Source of the DNA: Acridotheres tristis
Lineage: Eukaryota; Chordata; Aves; Passeriformes; Sturnidae
DNA: 64,000 nucleotides
Direction of reading: 5' to 3'
Assembly: GCA_037013685.1 (NCBI GenBank)
Contig: CM072895.1
Span: 15,598,463-15,662,462 of the forward strand
Positions 35,901 to 50,900 of the stretch are shown piece after piece. The position numbers were made by a program, and so were the translations under genes. Numbering within the stretch: the first letter of the stretch is position 1; each line of letters starts with the position of its first letter. The notes beneath the pieces are model-generated. The model had not been told where the DNA came from. It ran no database searches and saw only the letters and a list, made by a program, of their open reading frames with translations.

Positions 35901-38900
35901 TGTTTTCAACTTTGAATTAATAGATATGCCAATGTAAATATTTACTGCAATAGCTATTGCATAAGTAATGACTAAATACAGCAGTTTTAAAATTTGAAGG
36001 GTGCAGTTATGGAAAGCACATTTTGAAGAGCTGGTAAGAACTGGAGACACTGCCAATTGCTGGTGCTTCCTGAACCTTTCAAATGGGGAAAACTTTATAC
36101 ACAGCTTTTTAAACTGTTGTATTGGTTCCATACTCTGCTGAGTCTCAGGTTGATTGTTTTTTTGAATTATTTGCTGTTTAATTGAATTTCCCATTCTAAT
36201 TCCAGATATCTTGGATAGCTGTAAGAATTATGAAATTTTTCATGGGGTAAATACAGTGGCTCAAGAAACTTAATTACTATTTCTTTATTTAAACTCTCTG
36301 CACAATATAAATCAGCTTGAAGGAGGCAAGATTAACTAAAACACCTGTCTTCAACAATTCTATTACTAAAGGATTAGCACCCTACTTAAGCAATACAAAA
36401 AAGTGTCAAATATTATTTCATCACTATTGAGTCTCTTACTGAGAAAAAAAATGGGCAGAAGAAATGAAGTTTTATGGTGTGTTAATTTTATTTGTTTCTA
36501 AAATTGCTGTTACAAGTAGTAATGTTGAGGAGATCAGTTTCAGACTCATCCTACAGTTGTACTAAGGTTTGGAGCTATAAGAATTTATTTAGTGTTTAGA
36601 TCTAAATGTTAAATCAGCACCTGGTGTCTAGTCAGTGGGTGAACGTCACTGAAAAAATCCAAACCTCCTTTAGGTTTGCTCAAATGATAATTTTATAAAA
36701 CTGCTACTACCTCTGCACTGAAAACATAAGTATTTTCCTTGTAGTGACATACTGAGCTGGGATTTATTACTCAAGGTAAATCATATACTGCTAACACTTC
36801 TCTAATGCCAAGTAGATAAATTATTTATTACAGAGATGTTTGAAATATTACTTTGGAAGTGTGTTGCATCTTTTAGTTCCGTAAAAACAGCATTTAAAAA
36901 ATAAACCAACTAATCACGTGGGAAGGATGCAGTAGAACTTGCAGAATATTCTGTCTCAAATTTCTGCTTTTGTCAAGGCCAGAGGAAATAGCTGTCTTTT
37001 TCATTCAGTTCAGTATTTGTAATAGCTCGTGGACTTTTTCAGAAACTTGTAAGCTTTGGATATTGAGGCAGCAATATTCGAAGCTGACTGAAGGCTAGTG
37101 GAAGTGTATAAAGAAGTTTCAGTAGAAGGATGGTATATGGTAGTGTCTCAGTTCTGCTCACCAGTCCATTTTCTGATGGCTAAAAATACTCAGCATTGAG
37201 CAGTGATCTTTGTGAATGTAACTTCAGCTGTTAGCTGGCCTACTTGGGAAAAGGATCACATGCTGCAGAGAGCTGCTTTTGGTAGTTGTTAATGGAGTGA
37301 CCCTGTCTGGGGGAGGAAAAATCACTTTCAATTTCATTCATAATTGTACCTACACATCACATCCATGTAATAGTCCAGTAATTTTAGATTACTTTCCAGT
37401 TCTTTTGTGATTTAGTAAAAAATAAATATTATGGCTTGAATAAAGACAACAAATCACTTTTGATTATTTTTGGTGCACTCTTGTTGCCTGGGAATGCACT
37501 AGTACTCATCATTGTCTGTCTTAAATTAATTTTTGTGACCTTCACGAGAGAGTAGTTATTTAATCCACTGCTGTTGAAAGTTGTCTAATTAACAAGAAGA
37601 ATTAAAATGGCAGGTTTGTTCACTGGAAAGCTTCTTTGTAGTTGTGTGTACTATTGTAGACTGAAATGAGTTCATACTGACTGTATAAATAAAGCCAGCT
37701 AGGTGGGAAATGAAAGCAATCAGTCAGAGAAATTGGGTATTGTATCTGAGGAGTTTGCTTTTTCAATTACAGAGTCCCTTTTTAGGTGTGTGAGGCCTTT
37801 CCACCTAAAAGCTCCCTGTGTCTTGTTATTATGATAGATGGGTAGTAATGCTCACATAGTCTTGACAAGTTTTTCTGATAATTTTATTGCTCAGACTAAG
37901 AAAATAGGGAAACATGAAATGAAACATTTTCTAATTATTTTTAATGGTTTCTTTCAGAGTATTTCAAGGGAGCATGTGGCATGGGAAAGAGGATATAATT
38001 TGTGGGGCAATCAAAATTTCAGAATATCTTAATAGGGAACTTAAAGTAGTTGTCAAACTTAATTTCTACTGCTAATTGTAGTGAAAAATTTTCATCTTTT
38101 TCCTGGAGGGGGAACAAAAGACTGGTTATTAAGGAGAAGGGTTCTGTTATTGCTCTTATTGCAAAGACTTCTGATCAAAATTCTGAAAAGCTGTATAACT
38201 ATGCTAATGGAGAAGAAAAGTATAAATTTTCCCTTTCCCAGATGGCTCTAGGAAACACTTGAACATGGCACGGCAAGCATGGACCATGGTCAGTTTTCAA
38301 GAACAGGATCTCCAGCTTAACATTGTTCACTTAATGTTGAATTTAATGGCTGGATTTTGAAATTCCTTTTTTGTGTTCCTTTTTCTTTTTTGTTTGTTTC
38401 TCTTTCTAACTTGTGCTTTGAATGACAGTAATTATTTCAAATAAACATTTTTAGATGCCAGAATAGAAGAATTTGTGTATGAGAAGCTGGACCGCAAAGC
38501 ACCAAGTCGCATGAATAACCCAGAGTTACTAGGCCAGTACATGATTGATGCTGGGAATGAATTTGGCCCAGGAACAGCCTATGGTAAGAAGTAAAAAAAC
38601 CCATAGATATAGGCTTTTTTAACAATATAAAATTACATTTCTTGTCTTCCTCTAGATAAAACAGTTTAATGACATTTATATCAGTATGAGTTGACTTGCT
38701 GTATAACTGTATAGCTGAGCATTAGGAGATCAATGAGGAGGTTTCTGTCTAAATCTAGAAATGAACTTGTGGTTGGAAATGGTATCCATCTTCATGGATG
38801 GATAATTATCTTACCAGAGCAACTACTTTTGGAATTTAATGTCCCTGTTAAAGGAACACATCTGCACATTTGATAGTATTTATTGATTTTATTAGTTGTT

Positions 38901-41900
38901 TGGAGTGAAAATGTTACCTGAAATTGACTTCTGTAGTAAGAAACTTCTCTAACTGTACAGTATTCCTACTTTTCTTTATATATAATATTTTGATAAGGGT
39001 GGTAGTGTGGAATACAGTCTAAATGTTATTCCTTCTCTAGTAAGCATATACCTATAACAGGATGGTTGGGGATATTGCCTCTAATATTTTTACATTGCTG
39101 TTAATTTAAAAGTCTAATTCTATTGTTCTCTACAACTCTTAAAGTTGCTGATACAAATTCAGCTGTTAATTTAATTTAAACAACTGAAAAATGCAGGTGT
39201 CTGTACATATTATGGTATGCGAAGTCTGATAGTTCACTCTCTTCAAGTCTTTCTTCAAAATTACTGTGAGGAGGGAAAACTTGTTCTGTGAAGAATGAGT
39301 TCCTTGTGCCTGTAAATAATGATGTTCCTTTTCAAAAAAGGAAAATCCCATTAAATGAAAGTAAATGTTTCATAAAATTCTTATGCCATAATCAATAATA
39401 GCAAGCTTTGTTCCTTTGTTTACACCCACATGATTTTATGTATCTGTGGTCTTCCTTCTGATCATCAGCCTCAAGTCTTGCTTTCTAGCATTCAACAGAG
39501 TTGTACTTATAGGTACACTGTCCCTTGAGTTGCAGAATTTTTTGAATTCAGGCAATTAAAAAAAATGTTTGCACATAGATACACAGTTAGAATTTCACGT
39601 GGTATCATCAGATCTTGGTTCTCTGAACACTTAGTGTCCTTTCTAACTACGCAGTGTCAGGCTATTGAAATTCCTTTTGATATACTAACTTCAGTTTCAG
39701 TATTTGCAACTAGATTTCAAAGTATTGCTCAGTTAATGTAGAAATGCATATTTAGAAGTTTGAGTAGATGGGGGCAAGGAAAAGCACATTCTTTTCCAAT
39801 ATCTTAATAAGCTTTTTCCTTGCTACCAATTACTCCTGTCTTAAGAATGTTGTATAGGAGAGGAAATTGTTAGATTAAAATAGGTATGATATCCGGTTCT
39901 GAAATAACTGTTCACTATGGCGTTGCCATAATTAGTGCCATTTCTACAATGTGGTCTCATTGAAATCTTACCTTGACCTGTGATTTTTCATAATAAAAAT
40001 AGTTTGGATTGTTGTTTGTGTGGTTGGTTATTTTGGTGTGGGGCTTTTATTTGTTTTTATGTTGAGTTTTTTGGTGGTTTTCGGTTTGGAGTGTTTTTTC
40101 TGGGGGGGGTGGGTTGAGTTTCTTGCACATTATTTTTCTTTCTTTTGAAGGCCCTTTTCATGGCATTGGATTATTTTTCATACTGCTGGCCTAAACTTTC
40201 CTGACTGTAGCAACCTGCTTTGTTAACCTCCTGCATGAAAAATATGATTAATATATTTTTCCCTTGCAGGAAATGCACTCATAAAATGTGGAGAAACACA
40301 AAAGCGAATTGGGGCAGCAGACAGAGAGCTAATTCAAACTTCTGCTATAAACTTTCTCACTCCCCTAAGAAACTTTATTGAAGGAGACTATAAAACTATT
40401 ACTGTAAGTGGAATTGTACATTTTTCAAAATTTCGCACCAATTGTTACTGTCAGTCTTTAGTAGTAGATAATGGTGCATTATTACTTCCTGCAAGGTAAC
40501 ATAGAAAAATTCAAGTGAAATTTGTGCCTTTGAAATATTTTCTGTTTTTTGCCAAGATAAAAACAAAATAATGATGAAAACGCTTCTTTGGTAACTATTG
40601 TTCCATGAGAAGTGTGCATATTAAGTATAAACTGTGTGAGAATGATGAGTATCTAGTTCTGCCTCTCTCTTCAACTGAAGAACTTTTTTTTACATAATAC
40701 TTCATTAAAAGCATTTCCAAGTAGATAGTCTTTTGCTTGTGAGTATGTGTACCTGTTCTCACAAACTAACCTAACTCACTTTCAGAAAGAACGTAAACTG
40801 TTACAAAATAAAAGACTGGATTTGGATGCTGCAAAAACCAGACTGAAGAAGGCAAAAGTTGCAGAAGCTCGAGCTGCAGTAAGTAGAGGGTTTTTTTTAG
40901 TTGGTCCATAACTTTCAGACTTACTGATACATATTTATCAACTTGACTGCTTGGTTATGTTTCCAGTCCTAGCTTCTTACCCTGGTTGTTTTTCCAGGTA
41001 CTTTTGTAAGAAATGCCTTAGTGGAACACAAGGAAACAGAAGTGAGTTACTGATCAAGGTGTTAGTCTTCTACTTTTAAATATTCCATCAAGTTGGACTT
41101 AGTTATTCTCTTCTTGTTTTATAGTAGATAAGTCTATACTGTCAAAAATTAGTTGATACAACATGCCAATATGGGTGTAAATACAAATACTTGAATCTCT
41201 GCAGATGTTGAAGTGTGTGTATAATTGCTTTCAACTGATGAACCTATCTATACTTAATTTCCTTATGTCAAAAATATTTGTGGCTTCTCTTTATGTACTG
41301 CTTACTATTTTACACCACCAGAGGTGAGACTCTTCAACTCACATGACTTAACCATTCTGATTCCCTCAAAAAATGCTTATTCGAGGAGATTAAATTGAAA
41401 AAAAAGTTACTGCTTTTTAAACTCTTAAAATGCTCTAAGTGAAGAAATGAACTGTTGACTGTGTGTAGTTTCATCAGTGTATATTTACAGTATTTTCATA
41501 GCTATCTTCTGACTGCATTCCTAAAGGCTCAGCAGTTAATGATGGACAGTGAAGTGATTTCTGCTATAAGGGTTAATGCAGTAAGGGTCATGCAAATTAA
41601 GAAATCCAGACAATTTAAATACACAGGGACGGTGTGCGTGATGGAGGGGCAGAAGAAGGACTGTCAGATTTTGCTGTTTTTTCTAAATGGGTGTTTTACC
41701 TGAAAGATCTGAGAGACATCATCTTGAACTTTGAAGTGTGTTGCATATTTGGGATCATGGTCCATCTAAAAACATAATCTCTACTTGACAGATCTGCTCT
41801 TGTGTGTCAGTTCATGTCATGCACGCTGTCCCTCTGTATTTAAACCCATCTGTATTTTTAAGTTTATGCATGCATTTTCTCTTATGTAAATTCTATGCAA

Positions 41901-44900
41901 AAAGAGTCACTTCTCTATTTGTCAGGCTTTCTTCATTTGTAAGACTGAAAATGGAGAGCAGGGAAGGGTTTTGATCAGCAAGTAGTGCAGTTTAGAAGCA
42001 ATTGATGGAGCAGCATTGGATAGTAAACTATTCCTTTGCTTGGCTTTGTTCAGAGTTAAGTTTAAAAAAAAAGATTTTATTATTAGCTTCATTTCTGGTG
42101 TGGTAGCAGGTATGTATGTACCTTAGTTTCTAAAGCAATGAAAAGACCATAAGGAATTGTTCCCCTTGAGCCTGGTATTAAAATTTTATATATATTTATA
42201 AATATGTATGCATTGTTATACTGAAGTTTTAATTCCATCACCAAGGCAATCTTTCAGAGCTTGGTGCCAATTGCTGCTGCAACTACTTGATCCTGAGTAT
42301 TCATCTAGCAATTATGCAATTTTATGCACATAATTTAGTGCTGGAAGAGCATGAAACTCTAAACCTCTTCGCTATTTTGCCTATACTTTAATTTTAATTA
42401 CATTTAGACATCAATGTGCTTGTTTAAGAAGTATCAGATTGCCAGCAGAAATATCAAAATTGCTGCTCTTCTTTATCCTTTGCAATATAGAAGTGAAAAC
42501 TAACCTGCATGTAGGTGTGATGCAAATGGGTCGCATTCTACTGGGTCCCTTATTTATAAAGGAAGAAACCTAACAAACAGGGCTGGACTGATAGGTTAGT
42601 GAAGTGTACTGAGCTACGATGCAAATTTTTATGCTTTACTATTTTCTGTGATAGGTTAAAGTACTAAATTTATCTGCATGTGATTACATATTTTTGTAAC
42701 TGGGAAAATAACTTGAAAGTTACTTATTCTGTGCTTACTGTACAGCTGGAACAGCTTAGTTCAGTGTTTAAAATCAAAATCGAAACTGTTTTATTTATCT
42801 GTATTCACTTCACAGTCTTACTTAGCTTAAACTTGCAGTGCTTTGTGCTGATAATCTATTTACCTGCTATATTCACAGTGTTGTAACTTGCTTTTGTTTT
42901 TTTATCTATACACTTAAGCAACTAAACACCTCTCAGCCTGAAGAGAATAACATTATGGTAAATGTCTCTTACATGCTCAACTTGCTGCATGTAAAATGGC
43001 TAAAGGTTTGTTGGCCTCCTGTGTTCATTCATTTTCCTGTCAAATGTTTCCTCTTGCTATCCAGCTCATTTTGATCTTGTTTCAGATGTTTCCATTCTAA
43101 AATGGATTGGTGTAATGCACTAAATACACTTATGTCAGTGCAGCATTGAATGTTATTTTTATCAGATCATTTCTGATAATTTGAAATACACAGTATTATA
43201 TTCTAATTTCTGTGATTCTATGAATGTAAACTTAGAATACAAAGGAGTTAATTTTTCACTTCTGAAATTATTTTCAGCTGTTGGAGGAATGATTAACTTT
43301 TCCTATCTTTTTAGTATGAGTACAAGTGAATTATGTGAAGTAGCCAGAACTATGTAGAAATGATACCTTTCAAGCAATGTGTTACAAAGAACTGCAACTG
43401 AAAAATGTCACAGAAGTTAATGGCTAAACATAGAGTTAGAATGTATCCTAAACTTGTTGCAAGGACTCCCTGGTGCAGCCGGTTTTAGCACCGTAGTTGT
43501 GATAGTGGAAGGGATTGATTTGTTATGTGCAGCATAGACTGTTCTGCCCAGCCTGTTCTGGCTGGGGTTTGGATCTGCACAGCATATTGGGTCTCATCTC
43601 AATTTAGTGTTTCAGATTGCTCAGCTGTAATCAGATTTAAAAAGGAGCAAATAAACTTGTTTGTTACAGTTTGCTCCTGCAACCTTTATACACATTTCTT
43701 CCTACTCCTGATTGTGTCATCATCTTAAAATGTCAGGAGATGAAGGTTAAAGAAGAACCACATTGCAAGAGGGAATTGAAAGAGCAAGCTGAAGTAATTA
43801 ACTTTTTGACTAATTCCCTTGCAGTTCTATAATTTTGCTGTGCTGCATGCTACTACTCTAATACTCAATTTGAGATACCTCTGTAGCATTTTTAATTAAA
43901 TTTAGGTTTCAGTCAAAGTGCTTGTGAAATAGAAAACTGGTAATGAAATTAGCAAGAGAAAGCATTCATGTGTCTCAGTGTAAAAATGAGAATAGCTTTC
44001 CATAGTTTTCCATTATCATAACACATTAAGGTGACTTAAATTCCTCCTAAGGTAATTTAGTTTGTCTGATTCGTGCCATTTTTAAAGTAGTTATGTCTTG
44101 AGTTGTAATAGCTTGTTTTACGTAGATTCTTGTAATATATGAGTTCTACAAGTCACACTCTCTTCAGTATCTAACTTGTTTCATAGATGTAATGCTATCC
44201 ATATTCATAATAGATTCATTGTATATGAAGGGCTCTGGGCAGCTGACTTGTAGCACTCCTCAAATCCCTGTGAAGTTCTGAGGACAGGAAAGTACTTAAA
44301 AGCCAAAGTGTGATTACTGTAATAGAGTACCACCAATGTCTAAGTTTGTATGTTTTTATTTTTTCCTCCCCCACTTTTAATGCTGACTAGATATGGGCTG
44401 AGGAAGTGACAAAAGTAAGTAAACAATTTTAAAATTGCAGAATTCTGAAATCATAACTTGTGCTGGTCTACTGTAATAAAGGATATTACATGTTGATTTC
44501 AGTCTGATGCAGCCTAATGCATTACATCAGAGTGCACTGGGCCCCTCCAGGGTCTTTCAGGTTTCAGTGGTGAAACAATGCCCTGGGCTTGTTTTATAGT
44601 AAACTATTTCTGGCTGTCACTTAGTACCACTACTGTATGATTCTCATGGATACAATAGACAACTGCAGGACTTCTCTCAAAATTTACTGCTATGGTTTCC
44701 TGTTAAGAACGAGTTTATTTGAAAATTTTCAGAAATATTTGCACTAGTAATCTAAACTCTCTTGAAAACACTGATCTTCAAGTTTTACCCAGAATATGGA
44801 ATACCTCACCTTTCTCTCCAGTGTCACTAGATCTTCAGCAGCTTAAGTTAGGGGATAGGCACATCTGAAAACTGCACCTGCCCTGGAAGCTAGTTTGTAA

Positions 44901-47900
44901 GCTTAGCATTAGCCTTGGATGGGTGTTGCAGCCTTGTCTGTCATGCCATCCCTTGCCCAGGGACAAACTCAGGAGCTAATGGAATATTAGGCAGTAGCTG
45001 CTGTGGTGCCTTGAGAAGGGCTGTCCTTAGGCTCACTGGCTGTGAGGGGGTGTGCTAACAGGGAAGGAGGGATTTCTGTAGAGGAGGAGTAATTAAAAGT
45101 ATGTCAATAAACGGAGAGGAGGGGCTTTGGACTATGGTTTTTAATGGGAACTAGCTAGGCAGCTGTGGGAGGTGTAGGGAGAAGATGGAATATGCAGCTT
45201 CAAGTGAAATCTTGGGAGTTGCTTTTCCAACTTTCTTTGAGTTATGGTGCACACAGGTGAGGATGAGTGTGAGTTCAGAAGGAAGGAGGCATTTAAAGTA
45301 AAAGGAGGGTTAACTGTAAAAGGAAGGTGAGGTCAACTTTGATCCCAAAGTTTGAGAATTATTTAATTAATTAAGTAAAGTAACATTTGCAAGCAGGAAA
45401 CCTGCCTGCTGGTCCTATACTGGGGAAGAAATGGCAGGGAAAGAATACTGCTGTGGTGAAAACTAATCTTGAAGCTATTTGCTTTTCAGAGACAAGGACA
45501 AGCAATTTTAAGGCTAGCCAAATTCAACAGATTGTGTCTTGGAAAGAAGAAATACTACAGAGTGCTTAACTATAGCATAAAAAAGCCAAAAAGCTTTAGC
45601 TCTTATAATAAATTATTTAATTCAACATACCCTTTTTTATTTAGTATATAAATAGCAGAGACTGTTGAGAAGAAATGAAACATTATGTACAGCCAGTGGC
45701 CCAGTAATCCATCCATGTTTCTAAAGGCAATCTGTCCTCTGTGTATGAGAGTTGGAAGAAGAGATTCATAAATGTATTCAAATTAAATATAAGCTTCCCA
45801 GCAAAGGTTTCAGACGATCCAGTCACCTGTGGCTCAATTAAAGGGTTTTTTTTTGAGTTAGAATGAAGGATGTGCATGGTGGCAATGACAAACTTTCCTC
45901 AGTTTAGCTTCCTCTAACTCCGCATTTCAGAAGGAATATTAAATACCAGGTGCAGCTATATATCCACTACCAGTGTTTTACTGAAAGCATGTCTAGTAAA
46001 ACAACATTAAGAGGGTGATTTTATTTCATATGTTTTTATAGGTGTTGTCCCTTCACTACAGGATTGCACAGTACTTCTAAGAGGTCCTGTACTCCTGTGA
46101 AATCTGGGGAGATTATTTACATATGAATACTCAAATTCAAGACCTGGGGATCATATTCTGTAGTTGCAGAGCAAGTGCCATTTTGAGGGATCTTCATGAG
46201 ACATACCTAGTGAGGTCTTTTATTGGTCCCAAAAACACAATACAACTGCAGCTGGGAAGTTTAGTCTTGCATTTCCAAGCTCTTCACTCTGTTCAGAAAC
46301 AAAGGTGATCAGGCCATAAATTTCCCAGATTAAAAGTGACCTGGTTTTCACTTTTACCCCAAGATGTAGAATAGATATGCTGTCCTGCTACTGTTCACCT
46401 AGAGTACTGAAAACAGGGATGGGCAAAACTGATTAAAGACGTCATCACATAGTTCATGTGAATCTCTATAAAACCACTGCATTGGGCTTTTGTAAATATA
46501 TTTTAAGTCACTCTGTACTGGCTAAGTTCATGTGTTACCACCTACTTTCTTACAGAAAGTAGATTATTTGCTAGAATGTTGTTGCAACAAATATAATCAT
46601 TCTGATGGGTATGTCCCCTTCTTGTAAGTTCCTATTCTCCTGTATTTACTTACCTGACAGGGAGACAGAAACACATTAGCAACTGCTGACTTCAGAGAAG
46701 CAAGAGACAAAAGTATTTCTCTCCAGATAAATGATTTACTTATTCCTTTGATGGTTTTTTTAAAAGAAAATTAAGGTGGTGCTTTTCTTCCCCTCTTGGC
46801 TATCTGATTAGCTTTTTTCCGTCTGTTTGTTCTTACATTTCTCTCAAAGACTGACAGATGGATTTCACTGATACTAATTCAGATTTAATCAGAAAATTCC
46901 AAGCAAAGATTCTTTCCTCAATGAACTTTGAAGACCTAATTAGTTTGAAACTTGATACAAACTTGCTATCTCAGTTTTGAGTAAGAAGCACACAGTTCTC
47001 TCTAGGTGCTTCTTCACTGTTTAATTACTGTGTAAGCCCTTGCAGCTGCAGTGACTTCAGATGGAAAAATATTTCTTAGAAAATCATTCTTCTGTGCTGT
47101 TTTCTGAGACTCCATATGACTTTTCATACTGATTAACATTAGCTGAATGCAAGAACAGAATGTTTGCAAACACTTAAAATGCTTTTGAAACCAGTGCTTT
47201 ACTGGTATCACCTCATTAATTTTCCTGAAAATATATTTCCTTCTTTGTTGAGAATAATAATTGCTGCATCTTGGACTTAATGTAGATTTTTGCCCTTAGG
47301 TTTGTTTTTAGAAACAAGGCACTAAATGAATATAAGCATTGAGGCGAGTTAATCCAGTTTCCAGGCTGAGGACATTCTGTCTTGGAACAACGAATCTTGG
47401 AGCACATATTCTGTATATGTGTGTTTGGTGTCCTTTTTTCTTTCCCCCCCAAAAAAAGTATGCTAAAGTAATTTTGTCTGTGCTAGATTGAAATAATTTT
47501 AAACTAGTGTGACACTGGTAACTTACTTAAAAATTGTCGAGAACTATATGTAACAGGGAATAAATTTAAATTATTGAAATATGAAACTTGTATTATATCA
47601 TTTTAATAGATTTTACTCAAACTGTAACACAAAGTGTTAGAACATTTTGTGTAGTTCAGACTTATTTATTTTCAAAGACTCCTTGATTACAAGCTCCAGA
47701 AATAGTTATAGTAGTTTGGTGGCCAGTATAAGACATTAAATTATAAGACATTCTGGTAAAACATCACATCAGAGATTTATGTACAGCTGATTGCTGTGCA
47801 ATTACCTGGCAAAAATAACATGAGATTTACCCTGAATTGTTTCATCAGAGAAATAACCTGTGAAGTTAATGTATAGAAAAAATTACATAATTCTTGGCTG

Positions 47901-50900
47901 CCACTGGTACGTTGACCAAACCTCTGGTGCAGATGTGGTTGTGCCAGTGAACACTTGGTTTGTTCCTGGGAGAGGTGGGATGATACTGCTGGCAAAGAAA
48001 TGCCTTTCTTTTGCATATGTAGTAAGTGTCTGATAATAAAGCTGCTTGCTGTGTACACAGGACCTCGACATTTCTGAACCCAGAATGCAATCACTGTTTT
48101 TGCCTAGTAAAGACTTGCAAAGACAAAGCCCGTTTCAAACACCTAGCTTGTGATTCATGCACGTGCATGAGCAGTTCTGCATCAAGTGGGACTGCAGCAG
48201 TGGGCAGGTGTAGCACAGAGCACTGCACAGTACCTGATGTGCATCTTTCTTCCAGTCTGAGCAGGAAGTGCGAATTACTCAGAGTGAATTTGACCGTCAA
48301 GCAGAGATTACCAGGCTGCTGCTGGAAGGAATCAGCAGCACACATGTGAGTACCCAAAAAGTGTTGAGGGGGAAAGCCAATATCTGGGCACCTTCTAAAA
48401 ATAGCTGCAGTGAACTGCTTGGGAACTCTGGTCTATGAGGTTTCACTTCAGTGCATTAAAGCATCAAACCTCAAGGGATGGGTTTTTTTGTTTGATTTTT
48501 TTTGTTTGTTTGTTTTGGGTTTGGTTTTTTTTGTTTTTTTTTTTAATTCTAATTTTTAGTTCAAATTAAATATTCAATTTTTAAATTCTAATTTAATATT
48601 TAATTTCCCATTAACCTTTAGAATACAAGAGCTTTCATTTTCATTCTTTATACCCAGCTTGCCATTTATCAGATCATTTGTTGAAACCACAAAAACGTTT
48701 ATTCAAGTATGTAAATTTTTGTCATGTTTTATCCTGTTTACCTGGTAAATCCAGGCACTATGCCTATCTGGTGTTTATCCTTAAGTGCCAGCATTGGCAC
48801 CTGAGGAGGTACCTACTCTTTCTAGTGCAGCATGGTGCCCTTTTAGACTAAACACTGGAATTCTTTCTTCTGTGTTACAGGCACATCATCTCCGCTGTCT
48901 GAATGACTTTGTTGAAGCTCAGATGACCTATTATGCACAATGCTACCAATATATGTTGGATCTCCAGAAACAACTTGGAAGGTAATACTGTATAAATGTC
49001 AGGAAAAAGCTCAGGTTTTTGATAAATGCTTATGAATAGTAGGAAAACTTACAGATATAACAATGGTGAACACACAGGCATGCCAGACTGAGAGAAAATG
49101 TATCTATTCTCAGGTAATTAATATGTAATTACCCAGTGCACCTACTTCCCTAAGCCTACACACAACACTAATGCTTTTTGAGAGTTGATCTACTGAGATT
49201 TTATATATTGTGTAATTGAGGAAGGTGAGCTCTTGGTAACCTCATTTAATGTGACAAAAAGGAATTTCTAGAGATTTATTTCTAATTATTCACTTGTCTT
49301 ATGCTTCATGCTACTAAACCACTGTGCAATGTGGGAAAAGTTTTTATGCTTACTATACATTCCTGTTGCCTCTTAATTTGCTACAGATCATTATCTGATT
49401 TTTCTGATGAAACCGTGTTCTCAACTCTTAACTGAGTTGCCAGCATAGATACTGTATAGGGGAGAATCTACTTCATCCTATCTATTATCCAGAGCACAAA
49501 CAGTAGAATGAACAAATTTGTCTTGTTTTACTGTTTAATGAGTTTAGCATTTTTAAAGCAAGAGAAGAAACTGATATTAGTTTGTGCTCTTAATTCTTTT
49601 TGGGTGATTGGTGGGACTGTAGAGAGATCTACATTCTTACACTTCATTAAGTTTCTCAGTTTTAATTCTTCACAAATTACCCTTTCTTAGAGTTACACAG
49701 GTCGTGTAATTTACATGAGTGCATGCACTGGAGAATTGTCTGTACTTAGTTTACTGTAGTGTCTGTTCTAGGTAACTGTCTCTGAGGTCTCTCTGTTTAT
49801 GTTTTCTCTGACAAGGAAGTAAAAACAAGTGTTCTTGAGGCTTATCCTTTTCCTGACTTGCAACTTCCTGTGGCATTTGATTTCCTCAGTTTGTTTAAAT
49901 GTATAGTTTAAAGACCTTTTTTTAGTCTTGAAAAAGACTTTAAACTACAAAATTGTAGTTTGAAGTATTTGAAACTTCAATTTAAAAAAAAAGCTACATC
50001 TTTAAAGTTACATCCCAATCTCGTATACATTCCAGATATTCAACTATAAAATGTGATAACACATAAATAGAAGTTGTGGTATTGAAAGCTTGAAATCAAA
50101 CATTTACACTATTAAGGAAAAGCAACTTTTAAATAAGTAATTAAATGAAATATATTTACATAACTATTTTGAGAGGATATTTTTAAAATGTGTACTCTTA
50201 TCCTAGCATATTTATCAAACAGCCTTAAACATAATACCCTTATTCTAAGGAAGAACATATTCATCTTTAAATTCTGTTTTAGAATGTATAGCTTGTTCAA
50301 GAACTGCTGTTTTTGTTTAAAATTTGTGTAAACTGCTACCAGGTATTTAAAAAAGTATATTTGAAAAAAATAGTGCCTTTAGGAAGACAGAAGGATGTAT
50401 CTTTATGTGGCTGTGATCTGATTAGTTTTTTAATAAGATTACTATGACTGGTAGAAGACCAAAAAAGCATGGAAGCTTTATAAAATTCTAAATGCCTCTA
50501 AGAGTGAAATGAAGTTTCTCTGCCTACGTGGATTAAAATTGTTATGGTATTAAAGCTTGGGTGTGTCTTTCCTTCCTTGTGCAAGGGAATCCCACTGAAG
50601 TATAAGAGGGAGCACTGGGCCAGGGTCTCAGGTTGTGCCCCTTGCTTAGGAAGTGTCTCCATTTATAGGGATGTGCTGTGTAGCCCTTGCATTAAACAAG
50701 CAGATGGGTTGGGTTTGTTCTGTGCTCCTGAGGTTATGCAGGCACGAACAGACCAAATAAACAACTTGGGCAGCTCAGCTAGATTTTGTTTGTCAAAAAC
50801 AGACACAGCCAGTGCTGTGTTGGTTAACACATAGTGCTGAGTTACACAACCTTTCACACTTCTAAGGATGGTATTGTGCAGTATTCGCATATAAAAGCCA

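Larger units (their letters stand above)
40879..48255 (+). other. SH3GLB1 intron 5 with alternative exons
   Basis: 7.4 kb, the longest intron of the gene. Apart from the alternative exons at 42919-43005 and 44391-44414 I recognise nothing coding. A short phrase like a CR1 tail occurs near 43,200. Confidence 0.7.

Noticed and set aside
43197..43222. Possible CR1 LINE 3' tails (here, near 21,855 and near 24,180)
   Set aside because: Each shows only one or two ATTCTATG-like words without the preceding CR1 3' UTR sequence; chance occurrence is likely in AT-rich DNA.
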